This document shows, piece by piece, positions 1-6,417 of a stretch of DNA of 11,109 nucleotides. This DNA is from Treponema sp. Lineage in GTDB: Bacteria > Spirochaetota > Spirochaetia > Treponematales > Treponemataceae. The stretch is taken from NCBI GenBank assembly GCA_022510885.1, contig JAFLSP010000047.1:1-11109 (forward strand), in the 5' to 3' direction. Numbering within the stretch: position 1 is the stretch's first letter; the number at the start of each line of letters is the position of its first letter. The notes beneath the pieces are model-generated. The model saw only the letters and a list, made by a program, of their open reading frames with translations, did no database searches and had not been told where the DNA came from. The position numbers and the translations under genes were made by a program.

Positions 1-55
1 TGTTCGCTGTTCGCTGTTCGCTGTTCGCTGTTCGCTGTTCGCTGTTCGCTGTTCG
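1..55. repeat. TGTTCGC heptanucleotide tandem array
   Basis: Seven perfect copies of TGTTCGC occupy 1-49, followed by six of seven bases of an eighth (50-55). The array runs off the left edge, so the true copy number is unknown. The period of 7 is not a multiple of three, so a copy-number change would shift a reading frame if the array is translated. Read on the minus strand the unit is GCGAACA, and it begins immediately after the -10 element of an outward-facing promoter at 56-83. It would therefore lie at the very 5' end of that transcript. Confidence 0.97.
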
Positions 56-83
56 ATTATGGGGACTGCGCGGGGCGTGTCAA
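56..83 (-). promoter_or_regulatory. Sigma70-type promoter reading out of the left edge
   Basis: On the minus strand TTGACA (83-78, a perfect -35) is followed after 16 bp by CATAAT (61-56, 5 of 6 matches to the -10 consensus). Transcription would start near position 49, inside the heptamer array, and run leftward out of the window. It lies downstream of the pyrC stop, so it most likely serves a separate gene beyond the edge. This rests on consensus matching only. Confidence 0.55.
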
Positions 84-95
84 GTGGTTCTATTG

Positions 96-147
96 AAAAG
101 ACGGTAGTCTCCCGAAACATAGCCCCAGTGTAGAAGAAAGGCGGGAG
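96..147 (-). terminator. Weak terminator-like hairpins after pyrC
   Basis: Downstream of the pyrC stop on the minus strand there are two overlapping inverted repeats. CTCCCG (147-142) can pair with CGGGAG (114-109) across a 27-nt loop. AGAC-TACC-GTCT (110-99) forms a 4-bp stem, extendable with G-T pairs, followed by only three further T residues. Neither is a classical intrinsic terminator. The position, between the end of the operon and the next promoter, is the main argument. Confidence 0.22.
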
Positions 148-151
148 CGTG

Positions 152-1588
152 TCAAGGACACGCAGGCCCCCTCGCGTTCTCGAACACCTTTTTTCCGTCG
201 CAGAACGTGGCGTGGACGCGGCCGGTCAGCGTCGCGCCGTTTTGCGGGGTGGACGTTCCCTTGCTCAAAAACTGCGCGCTGTCAACCGTCCACTGTTCGT
301 TCGGGTCAACGAGCACGAAGTCGGCGGCGTAGCCGGGGCTGAGGCGGCCGGTGCGCAGGCGGAGCAGGCGGGCGGGCGTGTCGCTCATCAGGCGGGAAAG
401 GTCGGTGAGCGGGAGGCCTTCGGTCTTTGTCAGCACGGTGTTGCAGACGGCAAAGGCGGTCTCAAGCCCCGTGAATCCGGGGCTGCCGGCGGCTTTATCG
501 GCGGCGGTGTGCGGGGCGTGGTCGGTGGAAATCACGTCAACCGTGCCGTCCTTTATCGCGTCGATGAGCGCGCGGCGGTCGGTCTCGCTGCGCAGCGGCG
601 GGTTGACGAGCGCGCGCAGGAGGGGGGCTTGCGTCCCGGTCAGGCTCAGGTGATGCGGCGTGACTTCCGCGCTCACGGAAAAGCCCGCGGGGGTCGCCCC
701 GGCGGCAATCCGCAGTTTCGCGCGGCGCACGGCCGCCATGCTCGACGCGGTACTGCAATGCGCGATGTGGACATGGCACTTTGCCCGCTCCGCAAGGGCG
801 ATGTTGCGTTCGGTCGCAATGTCCTCGGCAAAGGCGAGCAGGCGGTTTGCCGCCGTCAGGCTCTCGTCGATTTCCGCGTTCACGGCGGCAGGAACGTCCG
901 TCGGCGGGAGGTCGTAGCGGTCGGCGGGAATGCCGTGCTGCCTCATCAGCGCGAGCGCACGCTCCCGGAGCGGCCGCGCTGCCTGTGCGAACGAAACGTC
1001 CTCGCAGTGGCAGCTCACCATGATGCCGCGCTCGCCCGCTTTCTGCATTGCCTCAAGCATGACGGCGGCGCGCTCCACGTCATGTCCGTCCTCGGTAATC
1101 ACGGGAACTGCCAATGCGTCAAGCCGGCCGATTTCTGCCGTGTCCGTGCCCGCAAAATCCTTGGTGATGCTGACGGTCTGGAAGACGCGGGCAAGGTGCT
1201 TTTCCTCTGCCTCGCGCATGATGTCCTGCGCCATGCCTTGGGTGGAGACGACGGGCGTGGTGTTGGGCATGAGGACGACCGTAGCGAATCCGCCTGCCGC
1301 CGCCGCGCGCAGCCCGCTGTCCAAATCCTCTTTTTGCGTCTGCCCGGGATAGCGGAAATGCGCGTGCATGTCCACGAAGGCGGGCATGAGCGTCAGCCCG
1401 CGCGCGTCCAGGAAATCGGTTTCGGCATCGCTCCCGAACGTTGCCGCCGCGCACCGCCGCGCCGCCGCCTCGTCCGTGCAGTTGCCGATGAACACGGCGC
1501 GGATATTCTTGTCCGCAATGGCAAGCGCGCCGGCGCTGTCGGTGCGGCTGTCCACAAGCCAGGCGTTGTACACAATCAGTTTTGCCAT
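152..1588 (-). CDS. pyrC: Dihydroorotase, class I (PyrC)
   Basis: A 478-aa cyclic amidohydrolase that reversibly cyclises N-carbamoyl-L-aspartate to dihydroorotate, the third step of pyrimidine synthesis, in the cytoplasm. The metal-binding signature of the amidohydrolase superfamily is clear: HAH at residues 75-77 in the context MHAHFRYPG, an EDG loop at 166-168, His194 in CHCED, HIAH at 274-277, and Asp356 in STDHAPH. KED at 86-88 is also typical of dihydroorotases. The protein is longer than the usual 420-440 aa; extra sequence seems to lie around residues 205-245. The ATG at 1588 is one base after the pyrI stop (TGA-C-ATG) and has GAGGG five bases upstream as ribosome binding site. It is the last gene of the operon and directly follows pyrB and pyrI, which make its substrate. 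It is very unlikely to be another amidohydrolase such as allantoinase or hydantoinase. Confidence 0.95.
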   Translation of the reverse strand: MAKLIVYNAWLVDSRTDSAGALAIADKNIRAVFIGNCTDEAAARRCAAATFGSDAETDFLDARGLTLMPAFVDMHAHFRYPGQTQKEDLDSGLRAAAAGGFATVVLMPNTTPVVSTQGMAQDIMREAEEKHLARVFQTVSITKDFAGTDTAEIGRLDALAVPVITEDGHDVERAAVMLEAMQKAGERGIMVSCHCEDVSFAQAARPLRERALALMRQHGIPADRYDLPPTDVPAAVNAEIDESLTAANRLLAFAEDIATERNIALAERAKCHVHIAHCSTASSMAAVRRAKLRIAAGATPAGFSVSAEVTPHHLSLTGTQAPLLRALVNPPLRSETDRRALIDAIKDGTVDVISTDHAPHTAADKAAGSPGFTGLETAFAVCNTVLTKTEGLPLTDLSRLMSDTPARLLRLRTGRLSPGYAADFVLVDPNEQWTVDSAQFLSKGTSTPQNGATLTGRVHATFCDGKKVFENARGPACP

Positions 1589-1589
1589 G

Positions 1590-2027
1590 TCAGCCCTCGA
1601 TGATGCCCGCGCTGTAGAGCGCGTCGCAGTATTCGCAGCGGTACTGTGCGTGCTGCCGGTTCGCCAGCTTGAAGACCTGCGGCACGTACTGTTCCGTGGC
1701 CGTGACGCAGCGCGGGTTCTTGCAGCGAATCACTTTTTCCACGCGGTCGGGAAGGCTTACCGCTATCTTGCGGACGATTTTTTCGTCCTTGATGATGTTC
1801 ACGGTGATGTTCGGGTCGATGTAGCCGAGCACCGAGTAGTCAATGTTGATGATGTTGTCGATTTTGATGATGTCCTTGCGCCCTTTTTCCTTTGACGCGA
1901 CGTTCATGATGAGCGCGCTCGAAAAGGAGGCTTTGTCAAGCCCGAGCCAGTGGAAGATTTGCGGGCCGTGCCCCGCCTTGATGTGGTCGATGACCAGGCC
2001 GTTCTTTATCGTGTCCACGTTCAGCAT
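1590..2027 (-). CDS. pyrI: Aspartate carbamoyltransferase regulatory subunit (PyrI)
   Basis: A 145-aa protein that holds the catalytic trimers of aspartate transcarbamoylase in the regulated complex; in E. coli it binds CTP and ATP. The N-terminal nucleotide-binding domain starts with the typical pattern NGLVIDHIKAG (9-19) and includes GYIDPNITVNII (68-79). The C-terminal zinc domain has four cysteines at 102, 107, 131 and 134, with the same spacing (5, 24, 3) as the zinc ligands of E. coli PyrI. The length is slightly below E. coli's 153 aa. The start ATG (2027-2025) directly abuts the pyrB stop (TAA-ATG), which implies translational coupling and matched dosage of the two subunits. Its presence predicts an allosterically regulated enzyme rather than a bare PyrB trimer. 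Confidence 0.96.
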   Translation of the reverse strand: MLNVDTIKNGLVIDHIKAGHGPQIFHWLGLDKASFSSALIMNVASKEKGRKDIIKIDNIINIDYSVLGYIDPNITVNIIKDEKIVRKIAVSLPDRVEKVIRCKNPRCVTATEQYVPQVFKLANRQHAQYRCEYCDALYSAGIIEG

Positions 2028-2948
2028 TTACAGCACCCCCGTCAGTTTGGCAATCAGCGCCATGCGCACGAACATTCCGTACTTGACCTGCTTGAAGTAC
2101 GCCGCGCGCGGGTCGTCGTCCACCTCGGGCGCGATTTCGTTCACGCGCGGCAGCGGGTGCAGCACAATCATGTTCGGCTTGGCGAGCTTCATCTTCGCCT
2201 TGTCCAGAATGTAGCTGTCCTTGAGGCGGATATAGTCCTGCTCGTTGAAAAAACGCTCTTTCTGCACGCGCGTCATGTAGAGGATGTCAAGGTCGCCGAT
2301 GACGCTTTCGAGCCGCTCCGCCGTGGCGCACTCAACGCCCGCCTCGTCGAGCATCTGCGTGATGTACTCGGGGACTTGCAGTTCCTGCGGGCTGATGAAG
2401 ACGAAGCGGTTGCGCGGGTAGCGGCTCATCGCCTCCGCGAGCGAATGCACGGTGCGCCCGAATTTGAGGTCGCCGCAGAAGCCGACGGTGTGTCCCTCAA
2501 AGCCGCCTTGCAGCGCGCGGATGGTCAGCAGGTCGGTGAGCGTCTGCGTGGGGTGGAAATGCCCGCCGTCGCCCGCGTTGATGACGGGGCAGGCCGCGTA
2601 ACGGCTGGCGAGCAGTGCCGCGCCCTCCTGCGGGCTGCGCATGGCAATCACGTCCACGTAGGAGCTGACCGTGCGGATGGTGTCGGCAAGCGACTCGCCC
2701 TTGGCAGTGGACGAGTTCGCCGCGTCGGAGAAGCCCTCCACCGCGCCGCCGAGGTGCAGCATTGCCGCCTCGAACGAAAGGCGCGTGCGCGTGCTCGGCT
2801 CAAAAAAAAGTGTCGCAAGAATTTTCCCGCGACACACATCCTGAAAGTCCGCCGTATTGACGATGATTTGTTCCGCCAGTGAGCACATCTCGTCGATTTC
2901 GCCCACGGTTAAGTCGCTCGGCTGGATTAGGTGACGACCTTTTAGCAT
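2028..2948 (-). CDS. pyrB: Aspartate carbamoyltransferase catalytic subunit (PyrB)
   Basis: A 306-aa transcarbamoylase that joins carbamoyl phosphate and L-aspartate, the committed pyrimidine step. The carbamoyl-phosphate motif STRTR lies at 52-56 within [22 protein letters not shown] loop at 81-86 supplies the mobile lysine of the 80s loop. HPTQTLTDL is at 132-140, DLKFGR at 160-165, and the signature HPLPR at 264-268. Length and start (MLKGRHLI) match the family. The ATG at 2948 lies 9 bases after the stop of the acyltransferase gene. I see no good Shine-Dalgarno sequence there, so translation may depend on reinitiation. Ornithine carbamoyltransferase is excluded by the adjacent pyrI and pyrC and by the aspartate-type C-terminal half. 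Confidence 0.97.
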   Translation of the reverse strand: MLKGRHLIQPSDLTVGEIDEMCSLAEQIIVNTADFQDVCRGKILATLFFEPSTRTRLSFEAAMLHLGGAVEGFSDAANSSTAKGESLADTIRTVSSYVDVIAMRSPQEGAALLASRYAACPVINAGDGGHFHPTQTLTDLLTIRALQGGFEGHTVGFCGDLKFGRTVHSLAEAMSRYPRNRFVFISPQELQVPEYITQMLDEAGVECATAERLESVIGDLDILYMTRVQKERFFNEQDYIRLKDSYILDKAKMKLAKPNMIVLHPLPRVNEIAPEVDDDPRAAYFKQVKYGMFVRMALIAKLTGVL

Positions 2949-2957
2949 GGCATCATT

Positions 2958-3791
2958 CTAGCACATCGCGTCGTAAAATTCAATCAAATCTTTGTTCGCG
3001 CTGTCGGCAAGCACCGCGCTGATGTCCTGCGTGATGCGCTTTGCCGCCGCCGGTTCGGGCAGATGCCGGTACGGTTCGGGCGAGATTTCCGCTTTCATGT
3101 ACGGGGCGTAGTGGTAGCGGTTGCGTGTGTTGAAGGAAAGCCAGGAGTCGTGCTTGCGCAGGCCGCGCTTGTCGTTGCCGCCCATATACACGGGCAGAAT
3201 CGCACAGCCCGACATGAGCGCGATTCTTGCCGCGCCTTTTTTATACGGATGCTGCCCGCTCGGGAGGCTGCGCGTGCCTTCGGGGAAGATAATCAGGTTG
3301 TTGCCCTCATGCAGGGTTTCCGCGCACTTGCGCATGAGCTCTTCGTGCGGGAGCGACGCGGGAATGTACAGTTGCCGCACGATGACGTGCAGGATGTTCC
3401 GGCCGGTCAGGTAAGCGTTGACGATGCAGTCCGCGTTGGGAATGAGCGAGATGAGCATCACTACGTCAAGCAGCGACGGGTGGTTCGCCACGATGATTTT
3501 TGAGTTGAGGTTGCGGAAGCGCCTGCGGTCGGGCGTAGACAGTGCCGCAACCCCGATGACCGTCATAAAGCCGACGAAAAAGCGGAACATGCAGGAGATG
3601 AAGCGGTGTCCCGCCGTGCGGAATCGTCGGGGATTCGGGAAGAGCAGTTTCATCACGGGAAAGGCAACCACGGAAATCAGCACGGAGCCGATGCCGAACA
3701 CCAAAAACGACAGCCATTTTGCGCACACGCGCCACCAGTACAGCGGATAGTTGCGCACTGGCGGCGGGTTTTCGAATAATACGCTGCTCAT
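2958..3791 (-). CDS. PlsC-type lysophospholipid/1-acylglycerol-phosphate acyltransferase
   Basis: A 277-aa membrane-associated acyltransferase. The catalytic NHxxxxD motif is NHPSLLD (103-109) and the second conserved block is FPEGTR (169-174), followed by KKGAARIAL (184-192) and ILPVYM (198-203). Two hydrophobic stretches precede the domain (about 27-51 and 69-84), suggesting inner-membrane anchoring. The gene starts inside the stop codon of the upstream ketoacyl-synthase-like gene (ATGA overlap, 3788-3791), so the two are translationally coupled. Family knowledge: PlsC-like enzymes transfer acyl chains to lysophospholipid or glycerol phosphate, and a divergent branch occurs in aryl-polyene clusters. 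The neighbours point to that branch, so a special acyl lipid is more likely than bulk phosphatidic acid. The exact substrate cannot be read from sequence. Confidence 0.88.
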   Translation of the reverse strand: MSSVLFENPPPVRNYPLYWWRVCAKWLSFLVFGIGSVLISVVAFPVMKLLFPNPRRFRTAGHRFISCMFRFFVGFMTVIGVAALSTPDRRRFRNLNSKIIVANHPSLLDVVMLISLIPNADCIVNAYLTGRNILHVIVRQLYIPASLPHEELMRKCAETLHEGNNLIIFPEGTRSLPSGQHPYKKGAARIALMSGCAILPVYMGGNDKRGLRKHDSWLSFNTRNRYHYAPYMKAEISPEPYRHLPEPAAAKRITQDISAVLADSANKDLIEFYDAMC

Positions 3792-4423
3792 GCGTCCGTT
3801 CCCGCAGGCGTTCCGCGCTCCAGCAGATACGACAGGAACTGTTCCGCCGTCATTGTCCGCACGGATTCCGGCACGGGAATGCCGTCCGGCCGCGCCGCAG
3901 AAAGCACGGCGGCAAAGGCAAGCGGAGTCGCGGCTCGCTCCGCATCGTCCAAAATCGGCGCGTATTCGTCGGGAATCCGCTCGTCCGCGTACACAAAGAT
4001 GACCTGCGGCTCGTCGCCCGCAAGCACGGGAGCCGCCGCCGCAATGAACGCGCCGTAGAACGACCGTTCCGCCGGATAGACCGCCGTGTAGCCGTTTTTC
4101 ATGCCGAGCGCGATGGTCGCGGCGGCGGGCGGCGTGTTGAACACGGAAAGCGAGAACTGCGCGGGCAGAATGGCAAAGTCGTCCACCAGCCCGCGATTGA
4201 TTTTGACCTGCCGCGCAATCTCCCCACGGTACGACGCGAACACGATGTGCGCCTGCGGCGCGTCGTCCTTCACGCGGCGCACCACCTCAATCGTCATGCG
4301 CGAAACCTGGCTCAGCCTGCGCCGGAACAGCGGGTCAACGTAAGCGAGTTTGGGCGCGTCCTGCGGCGATTCCGCTGGCGGCCGCCAGAACGAGAACGCG
4401 CGGACGCAGAGACCGGCAAACAT
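3788..4423 (-). CDS. Ketoacyl-synthase-like N-terminal domain protein (APE-type chain length factor)
   Basis: A 211-aa protein resembling the short 'beta-ketoacyl synthase, N-terminal domain' family (Ketoacyl-synt_2) annotated as chain length factor in aryl-polyene and flexirubin clusters. Visible landmarks are FASYRGEI (62-69), PAQFSLSVFNTP (87-98), GYTAVYPAERSF (111-122) and VYADERIP (144-151). It is about half the length of a full ketosynthase. Its only cysteine is Cys6, so the active-site cysteine of condensing enzymes is missing. It is therefore unlikely to condense alone; in known systems such proteins partner a full ketosynthase. The gene overlaps the upstream methyltransferase stop by one base (TAATG at 4425-4421), with AGGAAG upstream as ribosome binding site, and overlaps the downstream acyltransferase by four bases. 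The assignment comes from recalled motifs and context. Confidence 0.72.
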   Translation of the reverse strand: MFAGLCVRAFSFWRPPAESPQDAPKLAYVDPLFRRRLSQVSRMTIEVVRRVKDDAPQAHIVFASYRGEIARQVKINRGLVDDFAILPAQFSLSVFNTPPAAATIALGMKNGYTAVYPAERSFYGAFIAAAAPVLAGDEPQVIFVYADERIPDEYAPILDDAERAATPLAFAAVLSAARPDGIPVPESVRTMTAEQFLSYLLERGTPAGTDA

Positions 4424-5520
4424 TACTTCTTCCTGAAATTCAGCAGCGAGTAGAAATTCGTGCCGAGCCGGTGGTGCGCGGCGACGAGCGAGAATCCCGC
4501 CCGCTCAATCGCGTCCACCAATTCGCCGTAGCGGTACATCTTGCTGTTGCCGTTCGCAATGCACGTGAAGTAGAGCGACGTGGCTTGCAGCGCATAGGAC
4601 GCGCCTTCAAACGGCTGCATGTCCCACAGCGGCTCCAGCACCCAGATGTCGCAATGCTCGTCCACGCTCGCATGGATTTTAGAGAGGATTTTGGTAATTT
4701 GATGCAGCGAAAAGCAGTCCAAGAACTGGCTCATCCACACCGCGTTCGCGCCGGCGGGCAGCGCGGTGCTTTCATCCAGCACGTTCCCGGACACCGCGTC
4801 GATGCGGTCGGCAAAGCCCGCGTCCTGTGCGTTTTGCAGGGCGACCGCCGTCTGCCCCGGAAGGTCTACAATCGTCACGCGCACGTCGGGATTGTACGCG
4901 CAGGAGGCGATTGCCCACTTTGCCGTGTTCCCGCCGATGTCGAACAGCCGCGCGGGCTTCTTCGCGTACACAATCGGGAGTGCCTCGGGAAAGGCGCAGT
5001 CCGAATAGAAATGGTCGAACGCGAACCAGCTCTTCTTCTCGCGCTCGGGCAGCGTCGCAAGCGCCTCGTAGACCGTCGTCCACCGCTCGCCGAACACGCG
5101 CAGCCCTTCGGGCTTGCCGCTTTTGACGGAATCAATCAGGTTGAACGCGCCTTTGTAGCAGATGTCGTTCGTAAAATCAAAGTTGACGCGGGTCAGGTCG
5201 TCCTCAAGCAGGAACCAGCCGATTTTCCCCAGCACGAGCCGCTCCTCGTCCGTCTGCGCGCTCAGTTTGACCACGCCCATGCCGAGCATCATCTCCGCAA
5301 GCACGCCCACGCCGTACTCGCTGATTCCCGCGTCCGCCGCCAGCTGCGCGACCGAAATGCCCGCGTCGCCCGCCTTGTCCACGCGGGCAAGCAGACCGAG
5401 TTCCAAGAACGCGCGGACTGCCTGAAACGTGAGCGGCGCGAACGCAATTTTCTGCGCCTCGAATTTCGCGTCAATCGCGCGAATCCGGTCGCCGTAATAA
5501 GAGGAATGCAGGGGCTGCAT
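4423..5520 (-). CDS. SAM-dependent methyltransferase, COMT-like
   Basis: A 365-aa protein with the layout of O-methyltransferase family 2. It has an N-terminal winged-helix dimerisation region (about 30-110), then a Rossmann domain with SAM motif I as LFDIGGNTAKW (192-202) and VTIVDLPGQ (215-223). The late strand is DIWVLEPL (291-298), and YGELVDAIERAGF (331-343) near the end is typical. At the place where plant-type enzymes carry the catalytic histidine (HxWxDE) it reads QFLDCFSLHQ (265-274), so the chemistry may not be classical O-methylation. I chose the ATG at 5520, four bases after the rpiB-like stop. The frame stays open to 5625, but that part overlaps the upstream gene and looks like read-through. 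Methyltransferases of this kind occur in aryl-polyene clusters beside the two genes that follow. The substrate is unknown. Confidence 0.8.
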   Translation of the reverse strand: MQPLHSSYYGDRIRAIDAKFEAQKIAFAPLTFQAVRAFLELGLLARVDKAGDAGISVAQLAADAGISEYGVGVLAEMMLGMGVVKLSAQTDEERLVLGKIGWFLLEDDLTRVNFDFTNDICYKGAFNLIDSVKSGKPEGLRVFGERWTTVYEALATLPEREKKSWFAFDHFYSDCAFPEALPIVYAKKPARLFDIGGNTAKWAIASCAYNPDVRVTIVDLPGQTAVALQNAQDAGFADRIDAVSGNVLDESTALPAGANAVWMSQFLDCFSLHQITKILSKIHASVDEHCDIWVLEPLWDMQPFEGASYALQATSLYFTCIANGNSKMYRYGELVDAIERAGFSLVAAHHRLGTNFYSLLNFRKK

Positions 5521-5524
5521 GGTG

Positions 5525-6163
5525 TCAGCCGACGATTGCCTGTACGGCAGCCACGATGTCCTGATTTTTCGCGTCCCGGTAGAAATATTCTTTGAAATGT
5601 GCCCCGGCGAGCGCGCCCTTGACAAAATCCTTGTCCAGTTTGCCTAGAATCGTGGGCAAATCGACGTAGGTCAGTTTTTTGATGCCGTCCAGAATCTTCT
5701 TGTTGCGCTGCTCCGGCTCGACGCGCTCCTTGGGATAGCCCTGCCCGTGCCCGAAGCCGAACAGCTGCTCGAAAATGTATTTGAGCTTGAGTTCCGCGCC
5801 CCAGCCGAAGTCCTTGGCGAAGGGAAGCGCGACGCAGTTGCCGTCGTTGATGTGCGCGAACATATAGCCGTCGCTCGGGTCAACGAGGTGGCCGCAGAGC
5901 ACGCCGGGAAAACTGTTTGCCGCAAGCATGAAGCCCTCGCCCGTGCCGCAGCCGCCCACCACGTAGTCCGCCGCGCCGCTTTCCAGCAGGACGGAGGCGA
6001 GCAGGCCGCACTGCACGTAGGTCGTGCTTGCCGGGTCGTCCGCACCGTACATGCCGTAGTTCACCACGCTGTGTCCCATCGGCTCGACCACGGACTTGAG
6101 CGTGTCGTAAATCAGCCCGTTCTTGGCTGCCTGGCTGTTCTCGTTAATCAATGCGATTTTCAT
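5525..6163 (-). CDS. RpiB/LacA/LacB-family sugar-phosphate isomerase
   Basis: A 212-aa protein of the RpiB family, whose members interconvert ribose 5-phosphate and ribulose 5-phosphate or related sugar phosphates. The active-site loop GCGTGEGFMLAAN (71-83) supplies the expected catalytic Cys72. HINDGN (104-109) corresponds to the conserved HNDAN region. Typical RpiB proteins have about 150 residues, so roughly 60 extra residues lie at the C-terminus (from about 150). A long RpiB-like variant with unproven substrate is therefore the safe call. The ATG at 6163 is preferred because AAGGAG stands 7 bases upstream. The frame extends to an ATG at 6247, but that lies at the predicted transcription start and lacks family sequence. 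It is the first gene of the minus-strand operon. Ribose 5-phosphate is the source of PRPP, which pyrimidine synthesis also needs, so a link with pyrBIC is possible but inferred. Confidence 0.85.
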   Translation of the reverse strand: MKIALINENSQAAKNGLIYDTLKSVVEPMGHSVVNYGMYGADDPASTTYVQCGLLASVLLESGAADYVVGGCGTGEGFMLAANSFPGVLCGHLVDPSDGYMFAHINDGNCVALPFAKDFGWGAELKLKYIFEQLFGFGHGQGYPKERVEPEQRNKKILDGIKKLTYVDLPTILGKLDKDFVKGALAGAHFKEYFYRDAKNQDIVAAVQAIVG

Positions 6164-6215
6164 GCTGTTCTCCTTGTGGATTCGTTCCGCACCGGCAGAT
6201 GCGCCGTCAAATCTT

Positions 6216-6234
6216 CGCGCCGATTGTTGGCGCG
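6216..6234 (-). promoter_or_regulatory. Hairpin in the 5' leader of the rpiB-pyrC operon
   Basis: CGCGCC (6216-6221) and GGCGCG (6229-6234) form a perfect 6-bp GC stem with a 7-nt loop, inside the predicted 83-nt leader of the minus-strand transcript. Just upstream, TGGCA-TT-TGCCA (6235-6246) is a second inverted repeat lying at the expected transcription start. No T-run follows the hairpin, so it is not a classic attenuator. A protein-binding or mRNA-stability role is possible but unproven. Confidence 0.35.
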
Positions 6235-6252
6235 TGGCATTTGCCATGGGTC

Positions 6253-6281
6253 AGTATAGCAGATTGCGCGCGCAGTGCAAA
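6253..6281 (-). promoter_or_regulatory. Candidate promoter of the rpiB-pyrC operon
   Basis: On the minus strand TTTGCA (6281-6276) is followed after exactly 17 bp by TATACT (6258-6253, 5 of 6 consensus). The predicted start is near 6246, giving a leader of about 83 nt before the ATG at 6163. This placement supports the downstream start for the rpiB-like gene. The -35 is weak (4 of 6). Confidence 0.5.
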
Positions 6282-6387
6282 GAGGGAAGCGTCAGCCGCC
6301 GATTTTACCCAAAGGAATTGTTGTTGCCTGTTCCGACAAAGGTCGGGTTGTTTAGTAGAAAAGGCGCAAAGAAAGGGTAAAAAGCCC

Positions 6388-6417
6388 TTGACATGGAGGT
6401 AATTGGGGAAGAATACT
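6388..6417 (+). promoter_or_regulatory. Candidate promoter of the LRR-protein operon
   Basis: A perfect TTGACA lies at 6388-6393. The best-spaced -10 is AATACT at 6412-6417 (18-bp spacer, 4 of 6). Better hexamers, TATAAG (6417-6422) and TATAGT (6424-6429), lie at over-long spacings, so the exact -10 is uncertain. Transcription would start around 6424-6436, some 55-65 nt before the first LRR start codon. Confidence 0.5.

Noticed and set aside
1..55. CRISPR array or origin iterons
   Set aside because: Seven-bp units with no spacers cannot be CRISPR. Iterons would normally be longer and accompanied by a Rep gene or AT-rich region, neither of which is present.
149..1603. 484-codon open frame on the plus strand opposite pyrC
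   Set aside because: It is an antisense shadow: composition is extreme (Arg, Ala, Gly, Val rich), no domain is recognisable, and the opposite strand carries an unambiguous dihydroorotase with all metal ligands.
4471..5595. 374-codon plus-strand frame opposite the methyltransferase
   Set aside because: Arginine- and histidine-rich shadow translation with no ribosome binding site logic; the minus strand encodes a recognisable methyltransferase in a tight operon.
5521..5625. N-terminal extension of the methyltransferase to an ATG at 5625
   Set aside because: It would overlap 101 bases of the rpiB-like gene, and the extension shows no family sequence. The ATG at 5520 fits operon spacing.
6164..6247. 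Upstream ATG at 6247 for the rpiB-like gene
   Set aside because: Family similarity begins at MKIAL with a strong AAGGAG before it, and the predicted transcription start is at about 6246.
6373..6389. AAGGGT-AAAAA-GCCCTT as a transcription terminator
   Set aside because: The stem is short and includes a G-T pair, no T-run follows on either strand, and it lies in a divergent promoter region where no transcript should end.
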